This document shows, in pieces, positions 20,996 through 33,245 of a stretch of 64,000 nt of DNA. The stretch covers positions 47,024,635-47,088,634 of the forward strand of contig NC_064827.1 of assembly GCF_024166365.1 (NCBI RefSeq), read 5' to 3'. How positions within the stretch are numbered: the first letter of the stretch is position 1; each line of letters opens with the position of its first letter. The notes beneath the pieces were generated by a model. That model was not told the origin of the DNA and searched no databases. It saw only the letters and a program-made list of their open reading frames with translations. Made by a program: the position numbers and the translations under genes. Source of the DNA: Elephas maximus indicus (lineage: Eukaryota > Chordata > Mammalia > Proboscidea > Elephantidae).

Positions 20996-21555
20996 GCTGA
21001 AGTAGTTAGCAAAGGCCCCGTGTACATAGAAGAGCCCAGCTGGAGGAAAGGCTGATTAAGAAACTGTATTCCTCATATCGTACCTGTCTCACTGCTCCCC
21101 AGGGAGGGGGCCGCTCTGCCCATGAAGGGTCCTCAGAGAGTCAGTCACATCATCATCCCCTCATCAGTACTTAGTTAAACAGCAGCCAATGTCACCCACC
21201 AAGAAATGAGTTTCTGAGAAATGAGAAAAAAGTTTCCCTGACTTCTGGAGGCCTTCTTCAACTCGGGCCATTTTTTTGTGCTCATTGGGCTGAGCTTAAC
21301 TCCCAGGAAGCCAGAGATAGAGCCGACCCATTCCTTGCCTTAGGTGGCTCAGAGTCGGGCCAGGAGGACTGGCCCAAATAACTTGCAAACAGTGTTCTGA
21401 GGTTTAGGGATGGCAACTCCCCACTGGGTAGGATGTCACCAGGCAGGGGCAGGGCAATGATGACATCCAAAGCAGAGGGAACAGCACTAGCAAAGGCTGG
21501 TATAGGGAATGGTTATTTAGCTGAAACAGAGGGTATGTGAAATGAGAGATTGGGG
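20996..21555. other. Single-copy DNA, no gene seen
   Basis: No element was recognised. Confidence 0.4.
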
Positions 21556-21845
21556 CCAGATCACATTGTTGTTGCCGTCTAACATCCCTCATGGTGACCT
21601 CACACACAATGGGACCAGACCATTGTGATCCATAGGGTTTTCCTTGGTTAATTTTTGGGAACTGTGTCACCAGGCCTTTCTTCCTAGTCTGGAAGCTTTG
21701 CTGAAACCTGTTCAGCATTATAGCAACATGCAAGCCTCCAATGACAGACAGGTGGTGGTTGCACTTGAGGTCCGTTGACTGGGAATGGAACCCACATCTA
21801 CCACATGGAAGTCGAGAATTCTACCACCGAACCACTACTGCCCAC
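21556..21845 (-). mobile_element. tRNA-Gly-headed SINE with RTE-like tail
   Basis: Antisense copy. The tRNA-like head lies at the right end (near 21770-21845), with its B-box-like motif diverged (GGTTCCATTCC). Leftwards come the RTE-leader block (AACAGGTTTCAGCAAAGCTT read antisense) and the RTE-like 3' end with GACGGCAACAACAATG. It is the same family as 4175 and 59486. Confidence 0.75.
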
Positions 21846-23221
21846 TGGCCAGCCATGAAGGGCCTTAAGTGCTTAGAAGACCCATTGTCCACAGGGTCTC
21901 CCATATGTGGCTGTGCAGGTTATAGACTGCATAAGGTCATATCTCAGGATTACATCCACGTCGTAGGCATCTTCATTATTTAGAAAGTTAAAAAAAATAG
22001 TGTTTAATTATAAATTTGTTCACTCTAAAGATGGGTGATACATACATTTATCGTGACAATTTTCTAGTAAATGAAAGTAGACCATCTTGTTCTAAGTTGA
22101 TTAATACATGTTGGTCTCTTTCTACTTTTGAAGGAGGGAAAAATTTGATATTCAAAAGACCTGGTTAGCAAAGATATAGACTATAGATTATAAGCTAAGA
22201 TGTACTCTCAAAAATATTCACTTTTAAATTAATTTTCTTAGTACCAATTTTGACATGATGTTTCATATAAAGTTAGTAGTATAAATAAAAGAATGCATGA
22301 ACCGAAATCAGTGTACAAAATGCCTTCGAAAGCATCAAAGGAGATTAAAAATTCTTTAAAGAAAAATTAAATGATGTTTAAGAAGAATATATTCTTGATG
22401 CTAAGCAAATTGCCAGCTTCTCCAAGGAAGGGAATATGAGTTAACTATGAATTCCATGACTGGCCCATGTATAACTCAAACGAAATTTAAAAAATCAATT
22501 TCTTTTTAAAAAACGTTGAATGCAACAGTATTATTTTTATAAGATTTGCAATACCAAAAAAAATCATGATCTTTTTATTCTCTAAATGACTAATGTAATT
22601 TGAAGAATTATTAAGAACTTGAACTACTGCAACTATCTAAAAATTTACAATAGAAATTAACTGCTATGCTATTGATGGAGCATCGACCTGTCAGGTACTA
22701 AAAACCCTGAATTGTTTTCTAAACTCTCCTTTGATATTTAGCAATACACTTCCATCAATAATTTACTAGACACATGTCTGAATACTTTTGTAGCTCTGAG
22801 AATATATTTAACTTTGCCAATATTGGTTGCCAACGGAGAACATAACTTCTTGAAATTAAAATGTATTTAAAATTACTTAAGATTTATAATTTGTCTAATC
22901 TAACAACTATTTCCAGAGACAATAAGATATTAAAGCAAGCAAGCATTAAAATAATCAAAAACAATTTGTTTCCATAAAAACAAGATGCATGTCTTAGCCT
23001 AAAAAGCAGAACCTGAGAACATGGCTTACGTATAACCTTAAATTGTTTTCTAAACTCTCCTGGGAAAACGACGCCAAGGAACTGGGAAGAGTAAAACAGG
23101 AAGGAAAGTCAGTCCATGCCATTGTTATCCAGTTGGCCTGTGCCTTGAGCAGTGGGCCTCCATCTTGCTGGGACCCTCTGAGAAGCCCAGTCTAATGCAC
23201 CTCAGAATTGTCTGCCTATAG
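21846..23221. other. AT-rich DNA, family not identified
   Basis: About 21985-23080 is strongly AT-rich with no long reading frame. An exact 21-bp word recurs at 22710-22730 and 23041-23061, framing a 310-bp segment. No repeat family was recognised. Confidence 0.4.
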
Positions 23222-23968
23222 GATTGGAATGTGAAAGTTGGAAACAAAGAAGAAGGATCCGTAGTTGGAAAATACGGCCTTGGCAGAAACAACGCCAGAG
23301 ATCACATGATAGAATTCTGCAAAACAAACAACTTATTCATCAGATATATCTTTTTTGAACAACATAAACAATGACTACGCACGTGGACCTCTCCAGATGG
23401 AATACACAGGAATCAAATCAACTACGTCTGTAGAAACAGACAATGGAGAAGCTCAATATCATCAGAACAAGGCCAGGGGCCTACTGAGGAACAAATGAAA
23501 AGCTGCTCATATGCAAGTTGAAGTTGAAGAAAATTAAAACAGATTCATGAGAGCCAAAGTACAACCTTGAATATACCTTGCCTGAATTTAGAGACCTACT
23601 CAAGAATAGGTTTGACGAACTAAACAGTAATGACCAAAGACAAAAAGAGTTGTGGGATGACATCAAGGATATCACACATTAAAAAGACAGGAAAGAAAGA
23701 AAAGACCAAAATCAATGTCAGAAAAGACTCTGAAACTTGCTCTTGAAAGTAGAGCAGCTAAAGCAAATAGAAGAAATGACAAGGTGAAAGAACTGAAGAT
23801 TTCAAAGGGTAGCTCGAGAAGACAAAGTAATGCTTTATAATGAAATGCAAAGACCTAGAGTTAGAAAACTAAAAGGGAAGAACACATTCGGCCTTTCTTA
23901 AACTGAAAGAACTGAAGAAAAAACTCAAGCCTTGAGTTGCAATATTGAAGGATTCTATGGGAAAAATA

Positions 23969-24094
23969 GTTAAGTGCTACAACTGCTGACCAAAAGTTCA
24001 AATCTACCAACTGCTCCTTGGAAACCCTATGGGGCAGCTCTACTCTGTCCTATATGGCAGCTATGAGTCAGAATCAACCTGACGGCAATAGGTT
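23969..24094 (+). mobile_element. AfroSINE, 5'-truncated, inside RTE copy B
   Basis: Begins at AGTTAAGTGC and lacks the usual head. Flanks TCTATGGGAAAAATA and TTTATGGGCAAAATA are a diverged target duplication. Confidence 0.9.
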
Positions 24095-24388
24095 TTTATG
24101 GGCAAAATATTGAACAACGCAGGAAGCATCAAAAGAAGATGGAAGGAATACACAGAGCCACTGTGCCCAAAAGAATTGGTCAATGTTCAATCATTTCAAG
24201 AGGTAGCATCTGATGAAGAACTAATGGTACTGAAGGAAGAAGTCCAAACGCCACTGAATGCTTTGGCAAAAACAAAACTCCAGGAATTGACAGAATACCA
24301 ACTGAGATGTTTCAACAAACAGATGACATGCTGGAAGCAAAGTATGGAAGACAGCTACCCGGCCAACCAAATGGAAGAGAGCCATATT

Positions 24389-24645
24389 CGTGCCCATTCC
24401 AAAGAAAGGTAATCCACAGGAATGCAGAAATTATCAAACAATATCATTAATATCACATACAAACAAAATTTTGCTGAAGATAATTCAAAAACAGCTACAG
24501 CCATACATCAACAGGAACTTACAGAAATTCAAGCCAGAGGAATATCATTGCTGATGTCAGATGGATCTTGGCTGAAAGCAGAGGATACCTAAAAGAGATT
24601 TACCTGTGTTTTATTGACTATGCAAAAATATTTGACTGTGTAGAT
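24389..24645. repeat. Arm 1 of 257-bp inverted duplication
   Basis: Normal-orientation RTE sequence in the region coding for the start of the RT domain. Its partner is 25471-25727. Both arms share a deletion that is absent from the other RTE copies here. Confidence 0.9.
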
Positions 24646-25470
24646 CGTAACAAATTATGGATAACATGGCAAAGAATGGGAATTCCAGAACACTTAATTA
24701 TGCTCATGTGGAAGCTGTACATAGACCAAGAGACAGTTGTTCAAGTAGAATAAGAGAATTCTGTGTGGTTTAAAAATCAGAAAAGGTGTGCATCAGGCTT
24801 GCATCCTTTTACCATACTTATTCTATCTGTATGCTGAGCAAATAATCTGAGAAACTGGACTATATGAAGAAGAATGTGGCATCAAAATTGGAGGATGACT
24901 TATTGACAACCTGCTGTATACAGGTGACACAACCTTGCTTGCTGAAGGTGAAGAGGGCTTGAAGCACTTACTAAAGAAGATCAAACACTTCAGTATGGCT
25001 TATAGCTCAACATAAAAAGAACAAAAATCCTCTCAACTAGATCAAGAAGCAGTATCATGAGAAGTGGAGAAAAGACTGAAGTTGTCAGGGATTTCATTTT
25101 ACTTGGATCCACAATCAATGCCCGTGGAAGCAGCAGTCAAGAAATCAAATGACATATTGCATTGGGCAAATCTGCTGCAAAAGACCTCTTCAAAATGTTA
25201 AAAATCAAAGATGTCACTTTGAGGACTAAGGTGGGCCTGAGCCAAGTGTGGTATTTTCAGTTGCCTCATATGCATGTGAAAGCCATTTAAAAAAAGACTG
25301 TAAGAAGAATTGACGCATTTGAATTATAGTGTTTTTGAAGAATATTGAATATACCATGGACTGCCAGAAAAACAAGCAAATCTGTCTTGGAAGAAGTACA
25401 GCCAGAATGCTCCTTAGCAGCAAGGTTGGTGAGACTTAACCAGTCCCTGGAGAAGGACATCATGCTTTTT

Positions 25471-25727
25471 ATCTGCACAGTCAAATATTTTTGCATAGTC
25501 AATAAAACACAGGTAAATCTCTTTTTGGTATCCTCTGCTTTCAGCCAAGATCCATCTGACATCAGCAATGATATTCCTCTGGCTTGAATTTCTGGAAGTC
25601 CCTGTTGATGTGTGGCTGTAGCTGTTTTTGAATTATCTTCAGCAAAATTTTGTTTGTATGTGATATTAATGATATTGTTTGATAATTTCTGCATTCCTGT
25701 GGATTACCTTTCTTTGGAATGGGCACG
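25471..25727. repeat. Arm 2 of 257-bp inverted duplication
   Basis: Reverse complement of 24389-24645 with about five substitutions and no indels (about 98% identity by hand count). The intervening spacer is 825 bp. Confidence 0.9.
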
Positions 25728-28287
25728 TAAAGGGTTATCAAAATAGAGGAAGACCCTCAATGAGGTGGATTGACACAATGACTGCAGCAATGGACTTAAA
25801 CATAGCAATGATTGTGAGGATGGCACAGAACCGGGCAGCATTTCATTCCATTATATACATAGGGTCACTGTGAGTCAGAGTTGACTCAATAGCACCTAAC
25901 AACAACAAAAACAAGACGGAAGAATGGAGTATGTGTCTACTGGTGCCCATTCCCCACTGGCCAGACGTTGTTGCTCAGTGAGGTCCTAACTTCCTGTACT
26001 TCAAAGTTTGTCAGAATGTCCTAAGAGGCTGCAATAGGAAAGTCCCAGAGCTGAAACCAAGAGACTGGGATCAGATGAGGTGAGGTGCTATTGGTTACAC
26101 TTGCCCACTGCGATTACCTCAGAAACAGCTGGAGTAATAGGTGGCTGAGAGGATGTGAAGTGGGGCACAAGAGGAGTCCAATACAAATATAACAATTTAA
26201 AAACAAATAATTGTATTCTAATCCTAATTATTGTTTTTAGGTGCTGTTGAGTCAATTCCAACTCATAGTGACCCGGTGTACAGAAGAACTAAACATCCTC
26301 ATAATCATTGCTATGTTTGAGCTCATTGTTGCAGCCAGTGTATCAATCCATCCCATTGAGGGTCTTCCTCTTTTTTGATCACCCTCTACTTTACCAAGCA
26401 TGACGTCCTTCTCCAGGGACGGGTCCCTCCTGAAAACATGTCCAAAGTATGTGAGACAAAGTCTCGCCATCCTCACTTCTAAGGAGCTTTCTGGCTGTAT
26501 GTCTCCCAAGACAGATTTGTTTGTTCTTCTGGCAGTCCATGGTATATTCAATATTCCTTGCCCACACCATAATTCAAAGGCATCCATTCTTCTTCACTCT
26601 TCCTTATTCATTATCCAGCTTTCACATGCATATGAAGCAATTGAAAATACCACAACTTGGCTCGGGCACACCTTAGTTCTCAAAGTGGTATCTTTGCTTT
26701 TTAACATTTTAAAGACGTGTTTTGCAGCAGATTTGCCCAATGCAATACATAGTTTGATTTCTTGGCTGCTAATTCCGTGGGCATTCATTGTGGATCCATG
26801 TAAAATGAAGTCCTTGACAACTTCAATCTTTTCTCCACTTCTCACGATATTGCTTCTTGATCCAATTTTTGTTTTCTTTATGTTGTAGTGCAATCATACT
26901 GAAGGTTGTGGTCTTCGATCTTCATCGGTAAGTGCTTCAAGACCTCTTCACTTTTAGCAAGCAAAGTTGTGTCATCTGCACATCACAGGTTGTTAGTGAG
27001 TCTTCCTTTTATCCTGATCCCATGTTCTTCTTCATACAGTCCAGTTTCTCGGATTATTTGCTCAGCATACAGATTGAATAAGTATGGTGAGATGATACAA
27101 CGCCGACACACATTTCCTGACTTTAAACCATGCAATATCCCCTTGTTCTGTTCAAAAGACTGCCTCTTGATCAATGTTCAGGTTTCTCATGAGCAAAATT
27201 AAGTGTTCTGGAATTCCTATTCTTTGCAATGTTACCTATAATTTGTTATGATTCACACACTCAAATGCATTTGCATAGTCAATAAAACACAGATAAACAT
27301 GTTTCTGGTATTGTCTGCTTTCAGCCAAGATCCACCTGACATTAGCAATGATATCCCTCGTTCCACGTCCTCTTCTGAATCTGGCTTGAATTTCTGACAG
27401 TTCCCCATCAGTGTACTGCTGCAACCACTTTTGAATGATCTTCAGCAAAATTTTACTTGCATATGATATTAATGATATTGCTTGATAATTTCCACATTCT
27501 GTTGGATCACCTTTCTTGGGAATAGGCACAAATATGGATCTCTTTCAGTCAGTTGACCAGATAGTGGTCTTCCAAATTTCTTGGAGTGAGAGCTTCAACA
27601 TCTATTTGTTGAAATATCTCAATTGGTATTCTGTCAATTCCTGGAGCTTTGTTTTTCACCAATACCTTCAGTGCAGCTTGGACTTCTTCGTTCAGTACCA
27701 TCGGTTCTTGATCATATGCTACCTTTTGAAATGGTTGAACATCAACCAATTTTTTGGCACAGCAACTGTCTGTATTCCTTCCATCTTCTTCTGATGCTTC
27801 CTGAGTCATTCAATATTTTGCCCATAGAATTCTTCACTATTGCAACTTGAGGCTTGAATTTTTTCTTCAGTTCTTTCAGCTTGAGAAATGCTGAGTGTGT
27901 TCTCTTTTGGTTTTCCAACTCCAGTTCTTTGCATATTTTATTATAAAACTTTGTCTTCTGGAGCTGCCCTTTGAAATTGGCTCAGCTTTTTCATGTCATC
28001 ATTTCTTCCATTTGCTTTAGCTGCTCTACAATTAAGAGCAAGTTTCAGAGTCTCTTGTAACACCCATTTTGGTCCTTACTTTCTTTTTTTTGTCTTTTTC
28101 ATGACCTCTTGTTTTCTTCATGTATGATGCCCTTGATGTCATCTCACAACTCTTTTTGTCTTTGGTCATTAGTGTTTAATCTGTCAAACCTGTTCTTAAG
28201 AAGTCTCTAAATTCAGGTGGAATACACTCAAGGTCTTATTTTAGCTCCGATGGACTTGCTCTTATTTTCTTCAGCTTTAGCTTGAAA

Positions 28288-28457
28288 TCCAAAACCAAAA
28301 CCAAACCCAGTGCTGCCAAGTCGATTTCGACTCATAGTGACCCTATAGGACAGAGTAGAACTGCCCCATAGAGTTTCCAAGGAGCACCTGGCAGATTCAA
28401 ACTGCCGACCCTTGGTTAGCAGCCATAGCACTTAACCACTAAGCCACCAGGGTTTCC
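28288..28457 (-). mobile_element. AfroSINE inside RTE copy C
   Basis: Antisense copy with AACCAAAACCAAACCCAGTG and CCACCAGGGTTTCC. Flanks AGCTTGAAA and CAACTTGAAC are a poor target duplication. Confidence 0.92.
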
Positions 28458-29029
28458 AACTTGAACTTACATATGAGCAATTGATGGTCTGTTCTGCAGT
28501 CAGCCCCTGACCTTGTTCTGAGTGACAATATTGAGCTTCTCCATAGTCTGTTTCCACAGATGTGGTTGATTTTATTCCTGCGTATTCCATCTGGCAAGGT
28601 CCACGTTTATAGTCACCATAATTTACGTTGTTGAAAAAATGTACTTGCAATGAAGAAGTCATTGATATTGCAGAATTCTATCATGTGATCTATGGCATCA
28701 TTTCTATTACCAAGGCCAATTTTTCCAACTACTGATCCTTCTTCTTTAGCATTCCAATCACCAGTAATTATCGATGCAACTTGATTGCGTGTTTGATCTA
28801 TTTCAAACTGCAGAAGTTGGGAAAATTTTTCAACTTCTTCATCCTTGGTGTGTAAACTTGAATAATGATTATATTAACTGGTCTTCCTTGTAGACATATG
28901 GATATTATCCTATCACTGACAGCATTGTAATTCAGGATAGCTCTCGAAATGTTCTTTTTTACAATGAATATAACACCATTCCTCTTTAAGCTGTCATTCC
29001 CAGTATAGTAAACCATATGATTGTCTGAT

Positions 29030-29365
29030 TCAGAATGGCCAAATGCCAGTCCATTTCAGGTCACTAATGCCTAGGATATCGGTCTTTATGTGTTCCATTT
29101 CATTTTTGATGACTTCTAATTTTCCTAGATTCACAGTTCGTACATTCCATGTTCCTATTATTAATGAATTTTTGCAGCTGTTTCTTGATGTTTTGAGCCA
29201 TGCCGCATCAACAAATGACAGTCCTGAAGGCTTGACTCCATCCACGTTATTACGGTTGATTCTACTTTGAGGCAGCGCCTCTTCCCCAGACGTCTTTTGA
29301 GTGCTTTCCAACCTGAGCAGCTCATCTTCTGGCACCATATCAGACAATGTTCCTTTGCTATTCAT
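29030..29365 (-). pseudogene. RTE copy C endonuclease N-terminal remnant
   Basis: A 111-codon frame, beginning MNSKGTLSDMV, that contains the apurinic-endonuclease-like start (GTWNVRTVNLGKLE) common to RTE proteins. In an intact element this domain nicks target DNA to prime reverse transcription. The frame stops at FWPF-like residues (29030), where the canonical protein continues. The next part of the endonuclease is in other frames. Confidence 0.8.
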
Positions 29366-29552
29366 AAGGTTTTCACTGGCTAATTTTTTTTCAGAAGTAG
29401 ACTGCCAGGTCCATCTTCCTAATCTTTCTTTGGAAGCTCTGCTGAAACCTGTCCACCATGGGTAACCCTGCTGGTATTTGAAATGCTGGTGACATAGCTT
29501 TCAGCATCACACACCACGCAAGCTGCTACAGTATGACAAACTGACAGACAAA

Positions 29553-29956
29553 TGGTAGATTATTTTATTGAAAATATTTTATTGTGGTATAATATAAATA
29601 TGACACACATATCTCAATAAATTTCAAATATTCTTTTGTGTTCTACAAAATGACTTTGTTATAATTATGTTGTTATTGATACATAAATAATATATTCATT
29701 AAAAAATTTATGTGGCAGGGGGCATCTTGTTCTAATTTGCACAAAGGTGCCATGAAGGCTCGTGGTTGAACCTCTGAGCAATAGTTCTGTGTGTCCTAAA
29801 CGAGGTAAAAAGACAGATGCTGCATTACTCAGCACTTGAGACTTGGGAAAATTGTGGCCAAACTGACTTTTTGTCATCTGAATATTTTTAAAGCCTCAAC
29901 TAGGAGAACTTGCTCTCATAAGGTACTTGCAGTAATAAGAGGACTTCTTTAGAGCA
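29553..29956. other. AT-rich DNA, no gene seen
   Basis: No element was recognised. Confidence 0.4.
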
Positions 29957-30157
29957 GGGTTTTTCAGCCTCGGCACTACTGACATTTGGCCCAGATAATC
30001 CTCTGTTCAAGCAAGCTGTCCTGTGCACTGCAGGCTGCTTAGCAGATCCCTGGCCTCCACTAAATGCCAGTAGCATGCCATCCTCAGTTGTGACAACCAA
30101 AAATGTCTCTAGACAATGCTGAAGGGCAAAATCACCTGCAGCTGAAGAACCACTGCG
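29957..30157 (-). repeat. MER20-type hAT element
   Basis: TTTTCAGCCTCGGCACTACT, GACATTTGGCC, CCTGTGCACTGCAGG, GTTGTGACAACCAAAAATG and GTCTCTAGACAATGC match MER20 in the reverse orientation. It is a non-coding ancient DNA transposon. Confidence 0.85.
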
Positions 30158-30689
30158 TTAGGGGGCGAAGGATCTATTCCCACAGTGAATGGTTTCCCTC
30201 CAAAACTTCTGTTCAATAAGCACTGGTGTTTATACTTTTTAAAAAACCAGTCCTGAGGCTTCAGTGAAAACCACAACTCAGGAGCCTGAATGATGAGATG
30301 GCCAATGTCTGAGAGAGTTCAGTTTCTGGAAGCTGGGTCAGGTTCTCCGACCACAAGACCACTTCTGACCACAGCTGGGCCAGCATGTGTGTGATGGGGA
30401 CCGATTAGAGGTGGACAGGCGTCCAGGTGAGACTGCATCACCCTGTTAGAAAAGCGTGCAGCTGCACCACTGTAGCTGGACGACACCATGGGACCCAGGG
30501 CCAGGCAGCCCAGAGCTGAACTGACTGGCCTGCAAGGTGCAGAACCTGGATCTTCAGGTCTTGGAGTACAGCAATCTCTTTTTCCCTATGTGGGTGAAAG
30601 TACTAGGCACGGTGTTCAAACAACATGGGGCAGGACTGTTATCTTCTGTGGATCTACACTGTTTTAAAGTTGTTCGACCTTGTTCACAT
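30158..30689. other. Single-copy DNA, no gene seen
   Basis: No element was recognised. Confidence 0.4.
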
Positions 30690-30860
30690 TCATTCACTTA
30701 GCTGATCCCCACAAACAACCTAACGAAGGAAGAAAGTCTGGACATGTTTCCCCTGATTTCCTGAAAAAGAAAGTGAGGCTTGGAGAGGGGGAAGGTCATA
30801 CAAGAAAGAAATAATGGAGTAACAATTTCAACACAGGTCTTCTGACCCTAAATCAATGTA
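30690..30860 (-). repeat. MIR SINE, antisense
   Basis: CCTGAAAAAGAAAGTGAGGC, TTGGAGAGGGGGAAGGTC, and CACAGGTCTTCTGACCC follow the antisense MIR order. Confidence 0.6.
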
Positions 30861-31082
30861 TCTGTAGAAAACTCAACAGACATGGCTGGATTTAAAATAA
30901 AATATTAAAATTCTATTTTTCCTGCTTAAAAGTTAGATGTCAATGAATGTTCATTACAGTAACAATTATACCCCCACAAAAATTGAAACAACGTAGATTT
31001 TTGTTTCTGAAAGAGTTCTCTCAGAAAAATGGCACTATGTAACCAACAAGCAAATGAAAACATGCTCAATGTCGTTAACCAT

Positions 31083-31222
31083 TGTTGTTGTTGTTACCGT
31101 GTGCCATTGCGTCAATTCCAACTCATAGTGGCCTTCTATGACACAGTAGAATTGCCTCCAAAATTTCCTATGTTGTAATCTTTATGAGAGCAGATCACCA
31201 GATTTTCTTCCTTAGAGTCAAT
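31083..31222 (-). mobile_element. AfroSINE, partial
   Basis: Antisense: TTGTTGTTACCGTGTGCCAT, CAACTCATAGTGGCC, and CTTTATGAGAGCAGATCACC. It is cut off at its right end. Confidence 0.75.
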
Positions 31223-31244
31223 GGGTTAGGTGTTTTTGAGGGCA

Positions 31245-31972
31245 AGTACTCAAACAGGTACTTGTACACCAATGTTCATTGCGGCACTATTCAATAGCCA
31301 AAAGGTAGAAAAAACTTGAGTCTATCAACAAATGGATGAATAAACAAAATGTGGTTTATCACACAATTGAATATTATTCATCCATAAATAGAAACGAAGT
31401 TCTGATACATCATATATATACATACACATACATTTATAAAACCGAATTCATTGCCATCGATTGGATTCTGAGTCATAGCAACCCTAATGGACAGAGTAGA
31501 ACTGCCTTAGGGTTTCCAAGGCTGTAATCTTTACGGGAGCAGACTGACATCTTTCTCCCTGGAGCAACTGGTGGGTTTGAACTGCCAACCTTTCAGTTAG
31601 AAGCCGAGTCCTTAACCACTGTGCCACCAGGGCTCCTATTTGTACTACATACCTTATAAAAAAGAATAAAGTAGATTGATATATATATAATGTGACAATG
31701 ATGTCATAGAAAAATATTTAATAATATGGAAAACTTTATGAAATATTAAGTACAAGTGGCAAGTTAATAAAGAGTATGTTGAGTATTATTGTATTTTTGT
31801 AAAAGCCCGCCTAAGCATTGAGAAACTAGATTAAGACATCACATGAGAATGTTCAGAGTGGTAATTACTGAGTGCTGAGAGAATGGGTGATATAAATTTT
31901 CTCCGGTTTGCTTATGTGTATTTTCTAAATTATTTACAATGAATAAATGCTACTTTATAATCAGCAAAATTT
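31245..31972 (+). mobile_element. L1 3' end (L1M-type), interrupted by an AfroSINE
   Basis: 31245-31435 carries the end of ORF2 (ATTCAATAGCCAAAAGGT, CAACAAATGGATGAATAAAC). 31637-31972 carries the 3' untranslated tail, ending TTTACAATGAATAAATGCTAC. The AfroSINE at 31436-31636 lies between. Strongly diverged. Confidence 0.75.
31436..31636 (-). mobile_element. AfroSINE inside L1 tail
   Basis: Antisense copy with CAACCCTAATGGACAGAGTA, GGGAGCAGACTGACATC, and GTGCCACCAGGGCTCC. It carries the extra GCAGACTG block of the longer subfamily. Confidence 0.92.
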
Positions 31973-33245
31973 AAATATTCTATTTCAGAGACATTAGGAA
32001 ACCTTCCTAATTAAAGAACAGCAGGCCTCTCCCATAGGGTGTAGGGGGAGAGGGGCTTCCTCTCCCCTCCCCACTCTCTCTGCCTTCCCTTCCCTATCTG
32101 CTTACAGGCCCCAAAGTTATTTGCAAGATAGGAGCTCCCAGGTCTTGGAATGAAAATGTTTCCCTCTTATTGCTCTCCTTAACAAGCGAGTGCTGTGGGT
32201 GCTGTGGGCAAGATGTCAAAAGTAAGTGTTCAATTTGGAATGCACAGTAGAGAGAACCTTTAATATAATATTAATTCATCGTGCAAATTAGCAAGGCTTA
32301 ATGATCATGCGAGCCATCGGGAATCCTGGTGTGACTCAAAATGACATCTGCATTAATAATCTAATTAATAATGTATATGTTAATAAGAATCTCATTAAAG
32401 ACTGGGTACAATTATCAATGTAGAATGCAATTCCTTAGCATCCATGGGCCAGTGCAGTGTTTTGGTGATTCCAGTTGCAATTTTCAATGATAAATGACCT
32501 TTTAAGTCTCATGAATTGATTAAGGAGGCAGCTATTAGTGTAAAAACTCAACTCCTTTGGAAATACAAAAACCACTGGTAAGACAGTGATTACAAACCTA
32601 GAGGAATGGGAGCAGTGCATCAGCAGGTGGGTGGGGGTTGCACAGAGAGTAATGAAAGACCGCAGATGCGTTAACCAAAGCCCACTCATCCACGTCTCCC
32701 TCCCTACACCCCAGACCTGGGCATTTGGCTCTGCTCTTAGGAACATTTTAACAAGAATGACATCAACACTGCTTAAGTTTTATGGGAAAATTATTTTTTT
32801 CAGATCAAGCATAGTAAAGTTAGTTGACTCCTCTGGTCATTTTTCTCTTTGATTTAGTTCTTGTCTTCCCAAGTTTTCCAATTCTCATTTTGATCTTAAT
32901 TGAATTAGTTCAATCAAGGCTATAAAGACTTGGTTTATCATCAGGTTCTTTGAGATGGCATATATTAAAATTGACTCACGATATTGTCTGTCATTGTGGC
33001 TCTTGTTTTGTGGCCACTATTTCTACCAAGTTCAAGTGCCCTGGGTCGCATTTAGCAAATCAACATAGTGTCAAGAAGATTCAATTCTTTGTCAATAAAA
33101 ATGTCCACTCTGTGGGGCTTTAACCCTTGTCAATTTTATTTTATGCTGATTATTGCCACTAGTAATCCTCATCATAAATTGGGTAAATGACTGAGACCTT
33201 GTCTTTAGTCTTTCCCAATCCATGGAGGGAGAAAATGTGAGCAAG
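31973..33245. other. Single-copy DNA, possible conserved non-coding stretch at 32210-32560
   Basis: Outside repeats. 32210-32560 is rich in TAAT/ATTA cores (for example CTAATTAATAATG and CATTAAAG). Opposed frames in 32435-32852 have no recognisable domain. Confidence 0.35.

Larger units (their letters stand above)
23222..25905 (+). mobile_element. RTE-clade LINE, copy B, with a 257-bp internal inverted duplication
   Basis: Begins in the endonuclease-coding region (a DWNVKVG-like stretch at 23222), then has the RT region, the C-terminal part and the RTE 3' end ACTCAATAGCACCTAACAACAA. An AfroSINE (23969-24094) interrupts it. The RT active-site codons at 24917-24928 encode YTGD instead of YADD, so the middle aspartate is lost. 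At 25471-25727 an inverted copy of 24389-24645 is inserted between GACATCATGC and TAAAGGGTTATC. There are many stops and frameshifts, so it is inactive. Confidence 0.9.
26217..29552 (-). mobile_element. RTE-clade LINE, copy C, structurally near full length
   Basis: The 3' end lies at the left (26217) and the leader at the right (29366-29552). Read on the minus strand it has the leader with CATGGTGGACAGGTTTCAGC, a start-proximal frame at 29030-29365 (endonuclease N-terminus), then the RT and C-terminal regions. An AfroSINE (28288-28457) interrupts it. Excluding it, the element is about 3.17 kb, the normal full length for RTE/BovB. Stops and frameshifts occur throughout. The RT active-site codons at 26971-26982 read CADD with a nearby stop. 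Confidence 0.9.

Noticed and set aside
21985-23080. Nuclear mitochondrial insertion
   Set aside because: AT-rich but I could not match any mitochondrial gene order or motif by eye.
24098-24753. Plus-strand frames as genes
   Set aside because: They are fragments of RTE copy B and contain frameshifts and lost catalytic residues.
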